A stretch of DNA of 29,278 nt from Saksenaea vasiformis B4078. Its lineage: Eukaryota > Mucoromycota > Mucoromycetes > Mucorales > Saksenaeaceae. This document shows positions 8,481 to 20,601 of this stretch, piece after piece. Each line of letters starts with the position of its first letter. The stretch's first letter is position 1. Location: contig JNDT01001310.1 in the NCBI GenBank assembly GCA_000697055.1, positions 1 to 29,278 of the forward strand, given 5' to 3'. The notes under the pieces are model-generated. The model was not told the DNA's origin. It searched no databases and saw only the letters and a program-made list of their open reading frames with translations. A program made the translations under genes and the position numbers.

Positions 8481-8910
8481 AACAGTCAATTGATGCACAA
8501 CGTTTCTCACGTCGTCCCCATCCCTGCTTCAACTACACAAGTCCAGAAGAACATAATTACAATACTGCCTTGCTGTCAGAAGTTCACGTATAGGATGTTC
8601 CAGAGAAAAAAAAATAACCTCGTATTCTCTGTGTTGGATGACTTGGAGCTCGTAGCTTACGTGGACCGTTGTAGCGTGCGACTTTTTACTCTCAGGCAAT
8701 CTTGCCGCTATTTCTATTTTTCTCAATGACATCGACATTATTTTATTTTTCTTCTCTTCTCATTCTTTTAGTGAAACACTCTAGCTGCTATCATTAGGCT
8801 CTCAAAATCCCATACAAATTGACATCCACTCTGACAACGGCACATGACCTCTGGTATCACCCCCAACAAGACCCCCAAACCTTATCCAAAGGCACATCCA
8901 CTCAAAACCG

Positions 8911-9036
8911 CATACAATCGAAACCGCATACGATCCAAAGTACATACGATTCGAAGTACATACGATCCGAAGTACATACGATCCAAGATGCATATGATCC
9001 AAGATGCATACGATCCAAAGCGCATACAATTGAACC
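8911..9036 (+). repeat. 16-bp tandem array inside LTR copy 2 (about 8 units)
   Basis: Same CATACGATCCAAAGTA-type units as in copy 1, one fewer; most of the length difference between the two LTRs is here. Confidence 0.85.
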
Positions 9037-9426
9037 AATTACCTGCCGTCATTATCCATTCGAGCCATGATAGACTAGATGACCATCCACTTAGTGAAAT
9101 TATTTTCTATCGATCTATTTTGTATAAATACCCCTCCAATTCAATGAATAACACATTAGGTTATAACAGCATATTCTCCTCTTGGTTATCTCAAGCCATC
9201 TCAAAAGGTCTTTTCCAAAGGTTTTTCTTTTATTTCTCAAACCGCCTTTTATTGCTCGCCTCCGTTGGTTATTCTCAAGAAACCACCGTTAACCCGAATC
9301 CATTGATTCCTTTTCTTTTATTTTCTTTTCTTTCTATTTTATTCTCTGTCTGACGAGCGACGACAATTCCGCTGACCTCTTTTTATTTCTCTTTTTATCT
9401 TTGACGAAACTCTTTGCCGATTCAAG

Positions 9427-9474
9427 GTAACCATATTAACGATCTTACTAACGATCATATTTTATTTTATCCAG
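9427..9474 (+). other. Intron-like segment in the LTR leader, copy 2
   Basis: The 48-bp segment has GTAACC donor, TACTAAC branch box at 9446-9452 and ATCCAG acceptor, the same length and signals as in copy 1. Confidence 0.7.
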
Positions 9475-9731
9475 ATCTCCTTGGATATTGTCAATACCGA
9501 CAACAGTTACTCTATTCAACCTTTTCTTTTTGTTCTTCAAACTTTACCGCTTAACCAAGTCTTGGTGTTTGACTTAAATCTACACCTGGTGCTCACTCAA
9601 TTCCGAACTTTTCTATCAACGAACATTACTAACTGATACCTTTAACAACAATCACCGTCATCCAGCTTACGCTACGACAACACTTGGAACGACACTACCC
9701 ATATACAGCTACTTAAAAATACAGCGCAACG

Positions 9732-10301
9732 CCGTGGCAGCGAATACCGTTTATCGGCTGCGTCCAAAGCACTCACTAATGCTCCAAATGCATCAGACTC
9801 TAAATCTACGTGATTGCATTTTTTAAAAGAACATACTCTGAAATGCGCATGAAGACTTCGGTCAGTCTGCTAGCCTATATCTAACTACTGCGAACGGGCG
9901 TGGGTGAATCTTCGGTTATCGGAAGCATACATCCACCTCAGTAGTGAACTTGATACATTCTTAGCAAACGTTGATCCAGGATGCTGACTATGCGAAATGT
10001 TATATAGCAAAAACTTATTTCTTGTGAGCCTCAGGCCTGGCTTCGCAAAAAATAATTATCAGCATCTATGCAACTTGGACTATACAGTGTACAGCTAGGT
10101 TTATAATGTGCTTCGGAATATTGCGTACACAGTTAGCTATTAAAGGTGTGATCAAGGAAGCGTAGGAAGATAGGTTCGTTGCTGATTTACCCAGCGTGGC
10201 TGCATGGGTCGGACCAAGGATTTTGAACTCCGATCCGCGATGATACCGATGTTGAGATTCATTCAAAGGATCCTTCTTTCCCAGTTGCACTCACCACAGC
10301 C
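9732..10301. other. Upstream region of RPS18
   Basis: Should contain the RPS18 promoter and 5' UTR. A minus-strand frame at 10066-10290 has no recognisable domain. No further feature is supported. Confidence 0.4.
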
Positions 10302-11180
10302 ATGGTACGTTTTTCCACCATTGATAGTCAATCCAACAGCATGCATTGGATGGATGGATGGATGACAACGAAAAAATGATTCAAAAACGCCTCTGAGGAT
10401 GACTAAACCTGTTTTTTTGCATTCCTTTCTAGTCGCTCGTCGTCCCCGAACGCAACCAGGTAAGAAATTTACTCTAACGTGACACATTGACATAATTAAT
10501 GCTAATTCATGTTTTTTGGTTAGTTTCAACACATTATCCGTCTTCTTAACACCAACGTTGATGGTAAAAACAAGATTACCATTGCTTTGACTTCTGTCAA
10601 GGGTGTTGGTCGTCGTTTCGCCAACATTGCCTGCAAGAAAGCAGATGTCGATCTTAACAAGAGGTGCGTTTATATGCATTTCAGCAAACAAAGTTGTAAT
10701 TAAATGCAATACAGAGCTGGTGAGCTGTCCAATGAAGAGCTTGAGCGTATTGTTACCATTCTCCAAAATCCCCAGCAATACAAGATCCCCAACTGGTTCC
10801 TTAACAGACAGAAGGACATTATTGATGGCAAGTATAGCCAAGTCATTTCTAATGGACTCGACACCAAGATGCGTGAGGATTTGGAACGTTTGAAGAAGAT
10901 CCGTGCTCACCGTGGTCTTCGTCATTTCTGGGGTCTTCGTGTCCGTGGTCAGCACACCAAGACTACTGGCCGTCGCGGCAGAACCGTTGGTGTCTCCAAG
11001 AAGAAGAGTAAGTAGCCCACGGGTTCGAAACCATGTACATGATGAAATTACAAAATATTTCCTTATCTACATTGCCTGAGTACGCAGTGAAGAGAACATT
11101 TGTTTCTGACAACATGGATTCAACCCGAGAAATGAGTCTGGTTATGCAAACTTTAACCTTTTTTTTTTTTTACAGACTAA
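10302..11180 (+). CDS. RPS18: Cytosolic small-subunit ribosomal protein uS13 (RPS18), 5 exons
   Basis: Exons 10302-10304, 10433-10459, 10524-10663, 10715-11007 and 11176-11180 give 155 aa ([10 protein letters not shown], then [15 protein letters not shown]). The protein matches uS13 throughout: [70 protein letters not shown] and the C-terminal [20 protein letters not shown]. uS13 sits in the 40S head and contacts 60S through bridge B1. Exon 1 codes only the start ATG. The end is ambiguous: reading through gives KKKSK with TAG at 11013-11015, but a consensus donor GTAAGT (11008) and an acceptor after 14 T residues (11175) give KKKN with TAA at 11178-11180. I favour the spliced form because the 168-bp intron holds a box C/D snoRNA with the usual spacing. 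Intron 1 holds a GGAT microsatellite (10348-10363). AATAAA is at 11251-11256. Confidence 0.93.
11031..11117 (+). ncRNA. Box C/D snoRNA in the last RPS18 intron, likely snR62-type LSU rRNA methylation guide
   Basis: The 87-nt unit is closed by a perfect 6-bp terminal stem, CCATGT (11031-11036) with ACATGG (11112-11117). Box C is ATGATGA (11039-11045), D' CTGA (11076-11079), C' GTGAAGA (11087-11093, one change from consensus) and D CTGA (11106-11109). The D box is 66 nt before the 3' splice site, about as usual for intron-encoded snoRNAs. The stretch before D' reads CCTTATCTACATTGC. Its complement contains AATGTAGATAAGG, which I recall as a conserved fungal LSU rRNA segment near yeast 25S position 1888, the target of snR62. 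The fifth base from D' pairs with a U, as that assignment needs. The rRNA match is from memory and was not aligned. The 12-nt segment before D has no target I recognise. Confidence 0.8.
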
Positions 11181-11391
11181 AATGTGGTCGCTTGCTCGCT
11201 GTTCTCTGGTTTGGCTTACAAAGGTGTTTGTCATAGTGATGAAAGAAAGAAATAAATTTTTTTTTTCAAAAAGAAAAAGCAGATCGTGTGGATGATGAGG
11301 TTTAGGGTTTCCGAAATTGCCGTGAAGGACAATACAATGTATAAATTATATTATGGAATGCAGCATTACTGTTGGGAAAAAGCGCGTTTCT

Positions 11392-12312
11392 TTACAGTAC
11401 GTGATCGTTCAATCCACATATATCACAGGCCAGATTCCAGAACCGCTTCCCTCGCTCTAGATCCGTTGATTCTGGCGATGATTCAACCATTTCTCGTTTT
11501 CGGAAGCATTTACCCGTAACTCCTTTTAAATCGGCGCTTGTAGCATAATAGACATAGTCTGCTGCACTGTCTTCTAACGTTCGCGCAAAACTCATCTGGC
11601 TTAAGACATACCGCATCAATAGACGTTTTGTCCAGGATGCATTACGGGAGAGTTCTGTTGTTGGTACAAAGCCCGGACAGAAAGCCATAATAGATATATC
11701 ATCCCGTTGTTTGCTCAACAGATAGGTGATCCATAGCATGGCAAGTTTCGAGATTTTGTAGAACAGCATACTATTCCACGCTTTGTGTCCATCCAAATTG
11801 TCAAAGTCAATTTGGTTTTGCATAGCACTTTCTGATGACCGTCCTCCACCTGGCTGCCGAGGATCATGGAGAGAAGACGTGACGAAAAGAATGCGTCTGT
11901 CCGCTTCGTTGTCAGCTGCTTCCATCAACGGCAGAAGCAGCGTTGTAAGATAAAAAGGAGCTACAGCGTTGACAAAGATGGTCTTTTCCACCCGTTTGGT
12001 TGCAGGTACGAACGATAGTTCGTCATTAAGTCCACCAGCGTTGTTTATGAGCACATGAAGCGGTAAATTCAAGAACTTGAACGCGTTCACTGCTTCACGA
12101 ACTGATTGAAGATCTGAAAGATCAAGCTGTATGGTGTGTAAACGTTCGCATGTACCGGACGCCAGTCCATTGAGGATCGATTTAGTTGCTGTCTCGAGTT
12201 TGACCGTGTCACGACCAGTGATGACGACCGTGTGTCCTTCTTCGACTAGATTCCTCGCAGCAAGGAGGCCAAGGCCACTGGTTCCACCTGTAATTAGGAC
12301 AACTCTGCTCAT
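11392..12312 (-). CDS. Short-chain dehydrogenase/reductase (retinol dehydrogenase/WWOX-like)
   Basis: A single exon of 306 aa from ATG 12312. The Rossmann motif TGGTSGLG is at residues 8-15, the NADP-favouring ITGRD at 31-35, LDLSD at 63-67, NNAG at 90-93, catalytic Ser in VTSS (146/147) and YKISK with Tyr185/Lys189, then CPGFVPT at 212-218. This is a complete classical SDR active site, so it should be an active NAD(P)-dependent oxidoreductase; the pattern fits the retinol dehydrogenase/WWOX-like group, whose fungal substrates are mostly unknown. There is no signal peptide or membrane segment. The start is only 7 bp after the UGT stop codon, and the AATAAA that could end the UGT mRNA lies just ahead of this ATG, so its promoter must overlap UGT coding sequence or it shares a transcript. 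It converges on RPS18. Confidence 0.9.
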   Translation of the reverse strand: MSRVVLITGGTSGLGLLAARNLVEEGHTVVITGRDTVKLETATKSILNGLASGTCERLHTIQLDLSDLQSVREAVNAFKFLNLPLHVLINNAGGLNDELSFVPATKRVEKTIFVNAVAPFYLTTLLLPLMEAADNEADRRILFVTSSLHDPRQPGGGRSSESAMQNQIDFDNLDGHKAWNSMLFYKISKLAMLWITYLLSKQRDDISIMAFCPGFVPTTELSRNASWTKRLLMRYVLSQMSFARTLEDSAADYVYYATSADLKGVTGKCFRKREMVESSPESTDLERGKRFWNLACDICGLNDHVL

Positions 12313-12319
12313 TCTTTAT

Positions 12320-14010
12320 TTAAACCACTTTGAGTTTTGGTCTGCACCAAAGGGAAATTTTAAGCACACAATTTCTGAAAGCAGATAGTCCATGGTACAC
12401 AGCCACGGTACTGAGAATAAATAACACCGCAGCCAATCCATCCACATCCCAATTAGCTGCTTTCCACCATGTCATGTAACGTGTATCCTCTTTTCTGTAC
12501 CATATATCATTCTTGCCTCTGGTCGAATGCAATATCTCTTCAATGATATCAGCTGCACGATGGCGCCCTCTACTTCGAATCTGTGCGAGAGCTTGCATGG
12601 TTCTCATATGCGTCGCGTACTCGCCCTCTTCATCCATGAGCATCGTGCGGATCTTGGAAGTTATATCAGCAGAAGAAGTTTTTCTGCGATTTATCACAAG
12701 CCCTACGCCAGCTCTTGCCATTTGCTCGGCATTGACTGGTTGATCGCTAGTGAAAGGGTGCAATAACATAGGTACACCATTATATAACGACTCATGAATC
12801 GAGCTTGCACCACCATGACTGACAAAAAGTTTGCAGTGTCTATGGTTCAGCACCGCAAATTGAGGCAACCACTGCTCGAATCGGATGTCTTTGTTCAGTC
12901 CGCCAAGAAGATCGGATACGTTGTAGGTTGCCTTAGATGTTTGTATCGTTGGTATGAGGTTTGGATAGGTTTTTCCAGACAGGGACCAAATGATTCCGTC
13001 AAGAATCCCTGTTTCATAAGCTTCAAGGAGGCCTTTGAGTAGTACAGTAAATTCTTCGGCGTTTGGTGCATACATCTGGCCAAATGCAACGTAGGCGACT
13101 GTTGCACGATTATCCAGAAACTCTGTCATTCCAGGCGTTAACGGGTCGTACCGTTGACTTATTACCGGCCCAACGTATTCCACAAATGGTCCGATTGGTC
13201 TGGGACTCTCGACGCCCCAGAAAGAGTTGATGAATTTAATCGTACCGGAATGACGGCCTAAGGGTTCCCAAGGCGTGATACCAAGCTGTTGACGCATCTT
13301 ATTCAGAGCCATAAGGATAGGCCGATGGCGAAGTATGAACCGTGGGAGTGTAAAGTAACGTTCGACAAAACGTTCCCAAAGACTCTTGTGCAGCGTGGTA
13401 GCACCATCAGCGTTAAAGAATGGTCGAATGAAGGGTGCCCGCGTATCTATGTAACACCACTTAGTCGGAATTGTTTATGCTTCTTTCTTGCTTTACCTTC
13501 CGACATGCTCATGGTCATTGTTACAATGGTAGGAATATTAAGCATATGAGCGGCATCTAGGCAAGCCAACGCCAAATGGTCACAGAGAACTAAGGACGTA
13601 TTCGACGAAAGAAAGATCTCCCGATAGGTCATGTAATCTCTCGTCATGGTATCCTTGATAGCTTGAATATACGCTTGTCTTACAGCGGCCGAAAATGGAT
13701 TATCAACGTCAAAGAGATCGCGAAATTGAACTGTCGAAATGTCGGGCCCAATATTGATTGTACGAACTTCTGGGTACTTTTGTGTGTGTTTAAGGTTGGC
13801 CTCCGTGGTGATGTATGAAACATTATGTCCCCGTTCAACCAGGAGTTGGCCTATCTCAAGTACCCATCCAATATGGCTAATTCCACCAGCTGTAGCCGAC
13901 ATGTATATTGTTTTCGCTGGCCATATTTGTTCTGTCGGAGCAAGCATTGCAGTAACAGTTCCACGCAGCATAATTGCCAGACACAAGCCAAGAATGTAAT
14001 ACCATTTCAT
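12320..14010 (-). CDS. UDP-glycosyltransferase (GT1, UGT type), membrane-anchored, 2 exons
   Basis: Exons 13497-14010 and 12320-13446 are joined across a 50-bp intron (GTAAAG..GACTAAG..CATAG), giving 546 aa, a usual UGT length. The start at ATG 14010 gives a signal peptide (MKWYYILGLCLAIMLRGTVTA). GGISHIGW places the probable catalytic His at residue 46, with Asp144 in CDHLALACLD. The nucleotide-sugar signature runs from WLPQFAVLNH (about 364-373) through HGGASSIHESLYNGVP (382-397) to the D/Q pair in TSDQPVNAEQ. A membrane segment near 507-526 and a short basic tail (RPKLKVV) follow, as in type I ER-bound UGTs with a lumenal active site. The acceptor cannot be read from the sequence; lipids, sterols or xenobiotics are all possible. 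It lies between GH47 (154 bp upstream) and the SDR (7 bp downstream), all on the minus strand. Confidence 0.92.
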
Positions 14011-14164
14011 TATGCATACATGACAAATAAAAAAGCGCAGTAGCACGCGATATTTATTCTTTTGACTACTCAATATTCATTTTGGAACGGTGTATGCCGT
14101 TTGATACCGCCCGAAGGTTTATGCACGTTGCAACGCTCCAATTAAAGCAAGGGTCGATCAGTCA

Positions 14165-16127
<1,963 letters not shown>

Positions 16128-16804
16128 AGAGGGCGTAATGACAGAAAGAAAGAAACAAAGAAGCAAGAAATTGTCTGCTATAAGATTTGTGAGGTTACAT
16201 GAATTCAGGGATACAAACCTTAATTCGCATGTAGTCGCACCAACTGAGTGCCAATAGAAGCTGCTGAAGCATTTGTTAAAAAAAGGGAGGAAGGCACGTC
16301 CTTTCTCTCGCTTTTTTGTTTCGTTTCTTTTCTTTGTTCACATTAATTCTTCTTTTTGCAGATATTCTTCAAACCGTAGCCTAAATCATGCTCTGTGCCT
16401 GCGAAATGGCCATGCATTTTCGATCAGATGGTGTTACCTGACCGACATGGCGATGTATGCGTCAGCGCGTAATGCAAAGGGTCAGGTATTACTTCAAAAA
16501 CCCTTATTTGTTGCTATCAAAACATCTTTCTTGATCAGAATGATGCGTTGTAAGACATACTTCATTTTTTCTCTTATTGTTGTTTATGCTCCCTGTTTGG
16601 AAAGAGCAAACACATTGTCAACATGTGTTAATCTGATTAAACATTCACAAAGGGAAAATTAGAAACACGAATGATCGAACAGTGTAGAACGCGTACAATC
16701 GTCAAATTCTTCTCTGTGAAAGGCAATATAATAGAGTTGAAACGTCATTTCGCCCTGATGGTCAATTTTCTCGCCAATGGATAACTACCAGATTGGTGGA
16801 GTCG
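16128..16804. other. Upstream region of the GH47 gene
   Basis: The 5' UTR and promoter of GH47 should lie here. A 129-codon plus-strand frame (16273-16662) has no recognised domain and poor composition. ATGGCGATGTATGCG at 16447-16461 followed by CAG|GTATTA could be a small first exon, but I cannot find a matching second exon. Confidence 0.35.
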
Positions 16805-17475
16805 CGTCCAAATTAATGTTTATTGGACAATTTTTTACGCTACTCTAAACAAAATCATGCGTCCTTGAAGAGCCGAGTTTGCGCTAAGGAAAGAGTTGAA
16901 TACGCGCTCACTGGTTCACGAATTACTGACTGTACTTACATCAAGTTGGCTCTCGGTGGACGCATAATTTATTGGGCAGCATAAAAACTCATTCACGGTT
17001 AGTAAAAGGAAGGTGCTTTTGCTTACCACAAGGTAACCAGACCAAAGAGCCTGGGCCAAGCCGGCACCTGAGTCCAGTGGGTCCAGTATGAAGGTTCCTG
17101 GTGACGAGGACCAGTGTTGTAACAGTTATGCCGTGCAGAGGACTTGAAGCGATACAGGCGTTTGGCGAGAGTCTGTTGTGGAAGTTGGATAACGCAATTT
17201 GCGATAATACTTGCTTACTTGCTGGTGAATAAGGGGATACAACACGGCAAGAACGGCTGGGGACAGAGATCATGTAGGCTAAACGATAAGCAAAAAAACG
17301 TGAACAATTGTGTATGTATATAAATTGACATCCTTACCGGGGATGTTAAAGAGGACAGAGCCAAACAAAAAAAAAGAAGGAAAATTCGTGCGTTTCTCTA
17401 AGTATGGATCATTTCGGGTGGAGCATGTCCTTATGGTGAGATATCTTTACTGCTTTCCGAAGGGATAACTGGGAA
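16805..17475 (-). repeat. Foldback repeat family, copy B (inverted relative to copy A)
   Basis: Read on the minus strand, this follows copy A in order: AAAGCAGTAAA, CATCCCCGGTAAGGATGTCAATTT, a TATATA box near 17320, the 20-nt identical block at 17134-17153, TTTTTATGCTGC, the left arm ending at 16940, a 56-bp loop (16884-16939) that begins GTAAGT and ends CTTAG, and the right arm CGCAAACTCGGCTCTTCAAG with the tail AGAGTAGCGTAAAA. A 94-codon minus frame (16989-17273) overlaps it and has an import-signal-like start, but homology with copy A does not preserve that frame, so I do not call a gene. Confidence 0.7.
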
Positions 17476-17690
17476 TCCATCACTGAAGCGTCTCAATGCA
17501 AAAACGATTTCTTGTTTCAGTGGGACATTTTTCTTGCCTTGAGACATTTTTCTTGCCTTGAGACATTTTACTGCTTTTCAAAAGGATACCCAAAAACCCA
17601 TCACCGCATCACCTCAATGCAAGACTCTGCTCACTCCCAGGCATAAAGTGATTCTAGGATTAGTGAAAAATGAACCACTTCTCACTGCAA
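17446..17690 (+). repeat. Degenerate direct duplication, unit about 121 bp
   Basis: TTTACTGCTTTCCGAAGGGATA..CATCACTGAAG..CTCAATGCAA at 17446 recurs as TTTACTGCTTTTCAAAAGGATA..CATCACCGCAT..CTCAATGCAA at 17567. The first unit is also the outer edge of foldback copy B, so the duplication probably began from that element. Confidence 0.6.
17524..17570 (+). repeat. 19-bp tandem repeat
   Basis: GACATTTTTCTTGCCTTGA occurs twice without a gap (17524-17542, 17543-17561) and a third copy is begun (GACATTTTA). Confidence 0.95.
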
Positions 17691-20601
17691 AGACGCATCA
17701 CTTCCCAGCGCACAATACGCTTCAGCTTGCGCGTAAAAGGACATTTACTTGACGCAAACAATTATTCCAAATCCAGTATTTCCAAGCTGCGGGAAATTAG
17801 TGTGCACATGACACGTGCATGATCGTGGCTCATGCTAATATAATAGCCTTGTTCGATCAGCCAGCTTCCGTTTTTACCAGGAACATATGACAGTGATTGG
17901 CCTCCTCCATCACCAGTTTCCTCAAACGCTTCCTTTCAGAAATCATAAGATTTTCCCACATCTGCATGATTGATAAAAGTGTCAGCGGGTCTGCATCCAC
18001 TACACTTACATGTGATGCAATAGGGATCATAAATCACTAAAATTTCAACGAGTGATCAAAGGAAGTGAAGGCATCGAATTGTATGAAGCGCATTGGGTAC
18101 GTGTCAGAGAGGATATCAAGATTCTTTCTGTTTTCCTGACATATTCCAGTATGTCACTGAGGATCAGGGATCCTCCTCCTATAACGATTAATCAATGGGT
18201 GTAGAACGCAACGTCCTAAATTATGTGGAAAATATACTTAGCAGCTAATCGGGATGTAATGCCCTTATATAATAGATGTTACCACCTTGCAATCAAATAG
18301 TGATCACTATATCATCTGCTATCAAGAATGTGTGAAACTTCTTCGCCCAGATCTTCAGTTGATTAATTGTGAGCAAACACTCAGGATGCAGAGGGGGAGT
18401 GACTGGGCTTACCTAAGTCTGACGTTATTGACCGGTAGAGAATCTCTTCCGTGGACAATCTTCTTAGTTCAGGGTCTCGAACTCGGAGCTTATTTATGAA
18501 AGGACAATAAAAACTTCATTTTTCCTGATTTTCTTTGTTTGGTCAAATCCTTGAGAGTTCTACTCTTCGGCAAGAAGAGACTATACAATGGTTGTATGCT
18601 AGTAAAACACTGATCTGCTGCTATCAAAGGGTCCAAAGGTTCCTGTAAACGATATTAGGTAAACCAATGGTTGCACCCGGCGATTTGACATTATTTACTC
18701 AAGAACTTACTCCCTTTAGATTCTTCCCGAGACATAATAACTTATTTTTGCCATTCCATTGTACTGTTGTTCTTCCCATATTTCATTGTTACCATCCAAC
18801 TTCAACAATAGTGATGAAGCAAGTTTTTTATCTTTAAGAGAGTCGTGACTGTGAGATCAGAAGGACTCGGATTAAGCGGGGGTAAGCTGAGCCCATTCGT
18901 GGATACGTCGTTGCTTCAAAAATGGCACACCATTGATAAGCAAGTAATATTTTACACGTACAAGATACCTAGGATGGCCGGTTCTCCCACGGTAATATGT
19001 ATTACACAGGCAGAAATGGCAGAGATAGGTCCACCTTTTTTTTTTCTTTTACGATTACTTTTGTCGTCAAAGCATTACATCATATTGATCTATCGTCCGT
19101 ATATGATTGGTTCCCTTCTGTAGTTATCTTCTCTTCTTTTTTTTTCTTCAAACAGGAAAGAACGCGGGTATCGGCTCCGGACAGACCGGCGCAGGGAACA
19201 AAACTGATTAAGCCAATGTAATATAAATATTGTCTATTTCATTTGTTTTTCTCACATGAAAATGTATGTCATTTGATCCCTTTTGCATCAGAAACTGTAA
19301 GTCATTGATGGTCTTTTTTCAGGTCATTAGCGTAAAAGGACTGCTATTGGAGTAAAGATGGTATTTCGGGATACTGTTTATTGAATAACTTTCTTTTAGG
19401 TTGTAGAGAACATCTGACATATTTAAAAGTATAGAAAAAAATAAGCATATTACTCTATCTTTAGCAGTGCCACCATCGTGGGTAACCGTTTGTTTTATTT
19501 CGTGAAAACATGAAAACAGTAAATACACTTGTTGTCCGACGCCAATAGTGTTTTGTTTATGGGCCCAAATTTGTTTGGAGCGGTGTTCAAGCACATTTAC
19601 GGGAACCATAAACATCACGGAATTTTGCATGAAGTCCAAGCTTAAAATATGTATGTAAGTTATGGGAGAGGTGCGGTAGATACGGATCAGCGCGAGAAAG
19701 TATTACATACGTTTCACGTTTTCCATTTAAAGCATCAAGCCTTTACCATTATGAGGAAGGGACCCGAGCAGAAACGCTCTACATGGCTTTCTGTGCTACT
19801 ATTAGTTATACTGACGACATCCATTGGATAGATCTGGTGTACATAAAAGTTGTTTCCCCGCATACACATTTTTTCATGGTAGACAAAGAAGAGCACAGAC
19901 TCAAATGATCTGGTGGTTTCTGGGTCGGGTTCGTGCAACAGCGTGGATAAAACGCTGGACGTTGTGTCCCACCTGTGCCCCCCAGGAAAGCAGAGCCAAG
20001 AAAGTAGTTGACAAACGGGATCTGCTCCGACAGCTTGCAATGCTAATTTGAGCAAGGAGCAGCTTGGTACTTCTCTGGATTTGCATACAAACTTGACAGG
20101 CCTCACGTCTTAGTTGCATACGCCATGCATACCTACCATCTAGAAAGCAGTTGCAATAAGAAAAAAGGGGATCTTACCGAAGCTTTTAGGTAACGGAAGT
20201 GTTGTCCGGGTAATTGGTATCACAAGAATTATACGATGTCTAGATTTATAGCTCGACGGCTTTCCCTAAAACCAATATCCCTAAGCCGCCTCGATGCTAT
20301 TGGATCTAAATGTCATGTGAAATGATTTGAGACCACTTAGGGCAAGAAGACTTACGCGCTTCGATCAGCAACTACATTGTTTTTGATCACAGGTTCTATT
20401 TGAGTTGTAGTTGATTTTAAACAGCGATGATATCCTACCCACACACCTTTTGCGCTTCTCTTTTTCGTTCCAAACGTTTTATTCCCCCTTTTTTTCTTCT
20501 CTCTTACACCTTTTGTACGTACTCCTCCTGTTGTAAATTAACTCTTTTTATATACCTATATCTTTTACTGTAAATACCAAAATCGACCGTCCTTCACACC
20601 C
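17691..20601. other. Gene-poor region upstream of the kinesin gene
   Basis: I find no supportable gene in 2.9 kb. A weak hint lies at 18974-19222: ATGGCCGGTTCTCCC, candidate splice sites, and a last segment reading GKNAGIGSGQTGAGNKTD after a pyrimidine-rich acceptor, but I cannot join these in one consistent frame. TAGCGTAAAA at 19329 and TTTATTGAAT at 19377 may be scraps of the foldback family. The last 200 bp are pyrimidine-rich with TTTTTATATACC near 20546, a likely kinesin promoter. Confidence 0.4.

Larger units (their letters stand above)
8670..9731 (+). mobile_element. Solo LTR-like element, copy 2
   Basis: A 1,062-bp sister of 1231-2305 in the same orientation, starting TGTAGCG. CCGT at 8666-8669 recurs at 9732-9735 directly after the element, a target-site duplication different from that of copy 1 (ACGT), so the two are independent insertions. 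It has the same internal order: 16-bp array (8911-9036), TATAAATA box (9123-9130), pyrimidine-rich leader and intron-like segment (9427-9474). The open frame of copy 1 ends early here (8844-9353), which argues against coding. The copies differ by point changes and one array unit. Confidence 0.75.

Noticed and set aside
1231..9731. The two LTR-like copies as ends of one complete retrotransposon
   Set aside because: The interior contains intron-bearing host genes on both strands (COA3, NUP54, mS38), no gag or pol, and each copy has its own flanking duplication.
10305..10432. A second snoRNA in RPS18 intron 1 (CTGA near 10392 and an ATGATT box)
   Set aside because: No proper box C precedes it in the right place and no terminal stem forms without a bulge.
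10263..10955. 230-codon minus-strand frame opposite RPS18
   Set aside because: It is the shadow of the conserved plus-strand RPS18 exons and runs through their introns.
11020..11033. tRNA B-box-like GGGTTCGAAACC
   Set aside because: It departs from the B-box consensus at the 3' side, has no A box or cloverleaf, and overlaps the snoRNA start in the RPS18 intron.
12310..12325. UGT and SDR as one fused protein
   Set aside because: The frames differ, a TAA lies between, both have complete ends, and no splice pair removes the stop without cutting the Rossmann motif or the UGT tail.
16989..17273. 94-codon minus-strand frame with an import-signal-like N-terminus
   Set aside because: It lies inside foldback copy B; the homologous part of copy A has stops in this frame, so the composition is probably accidental.
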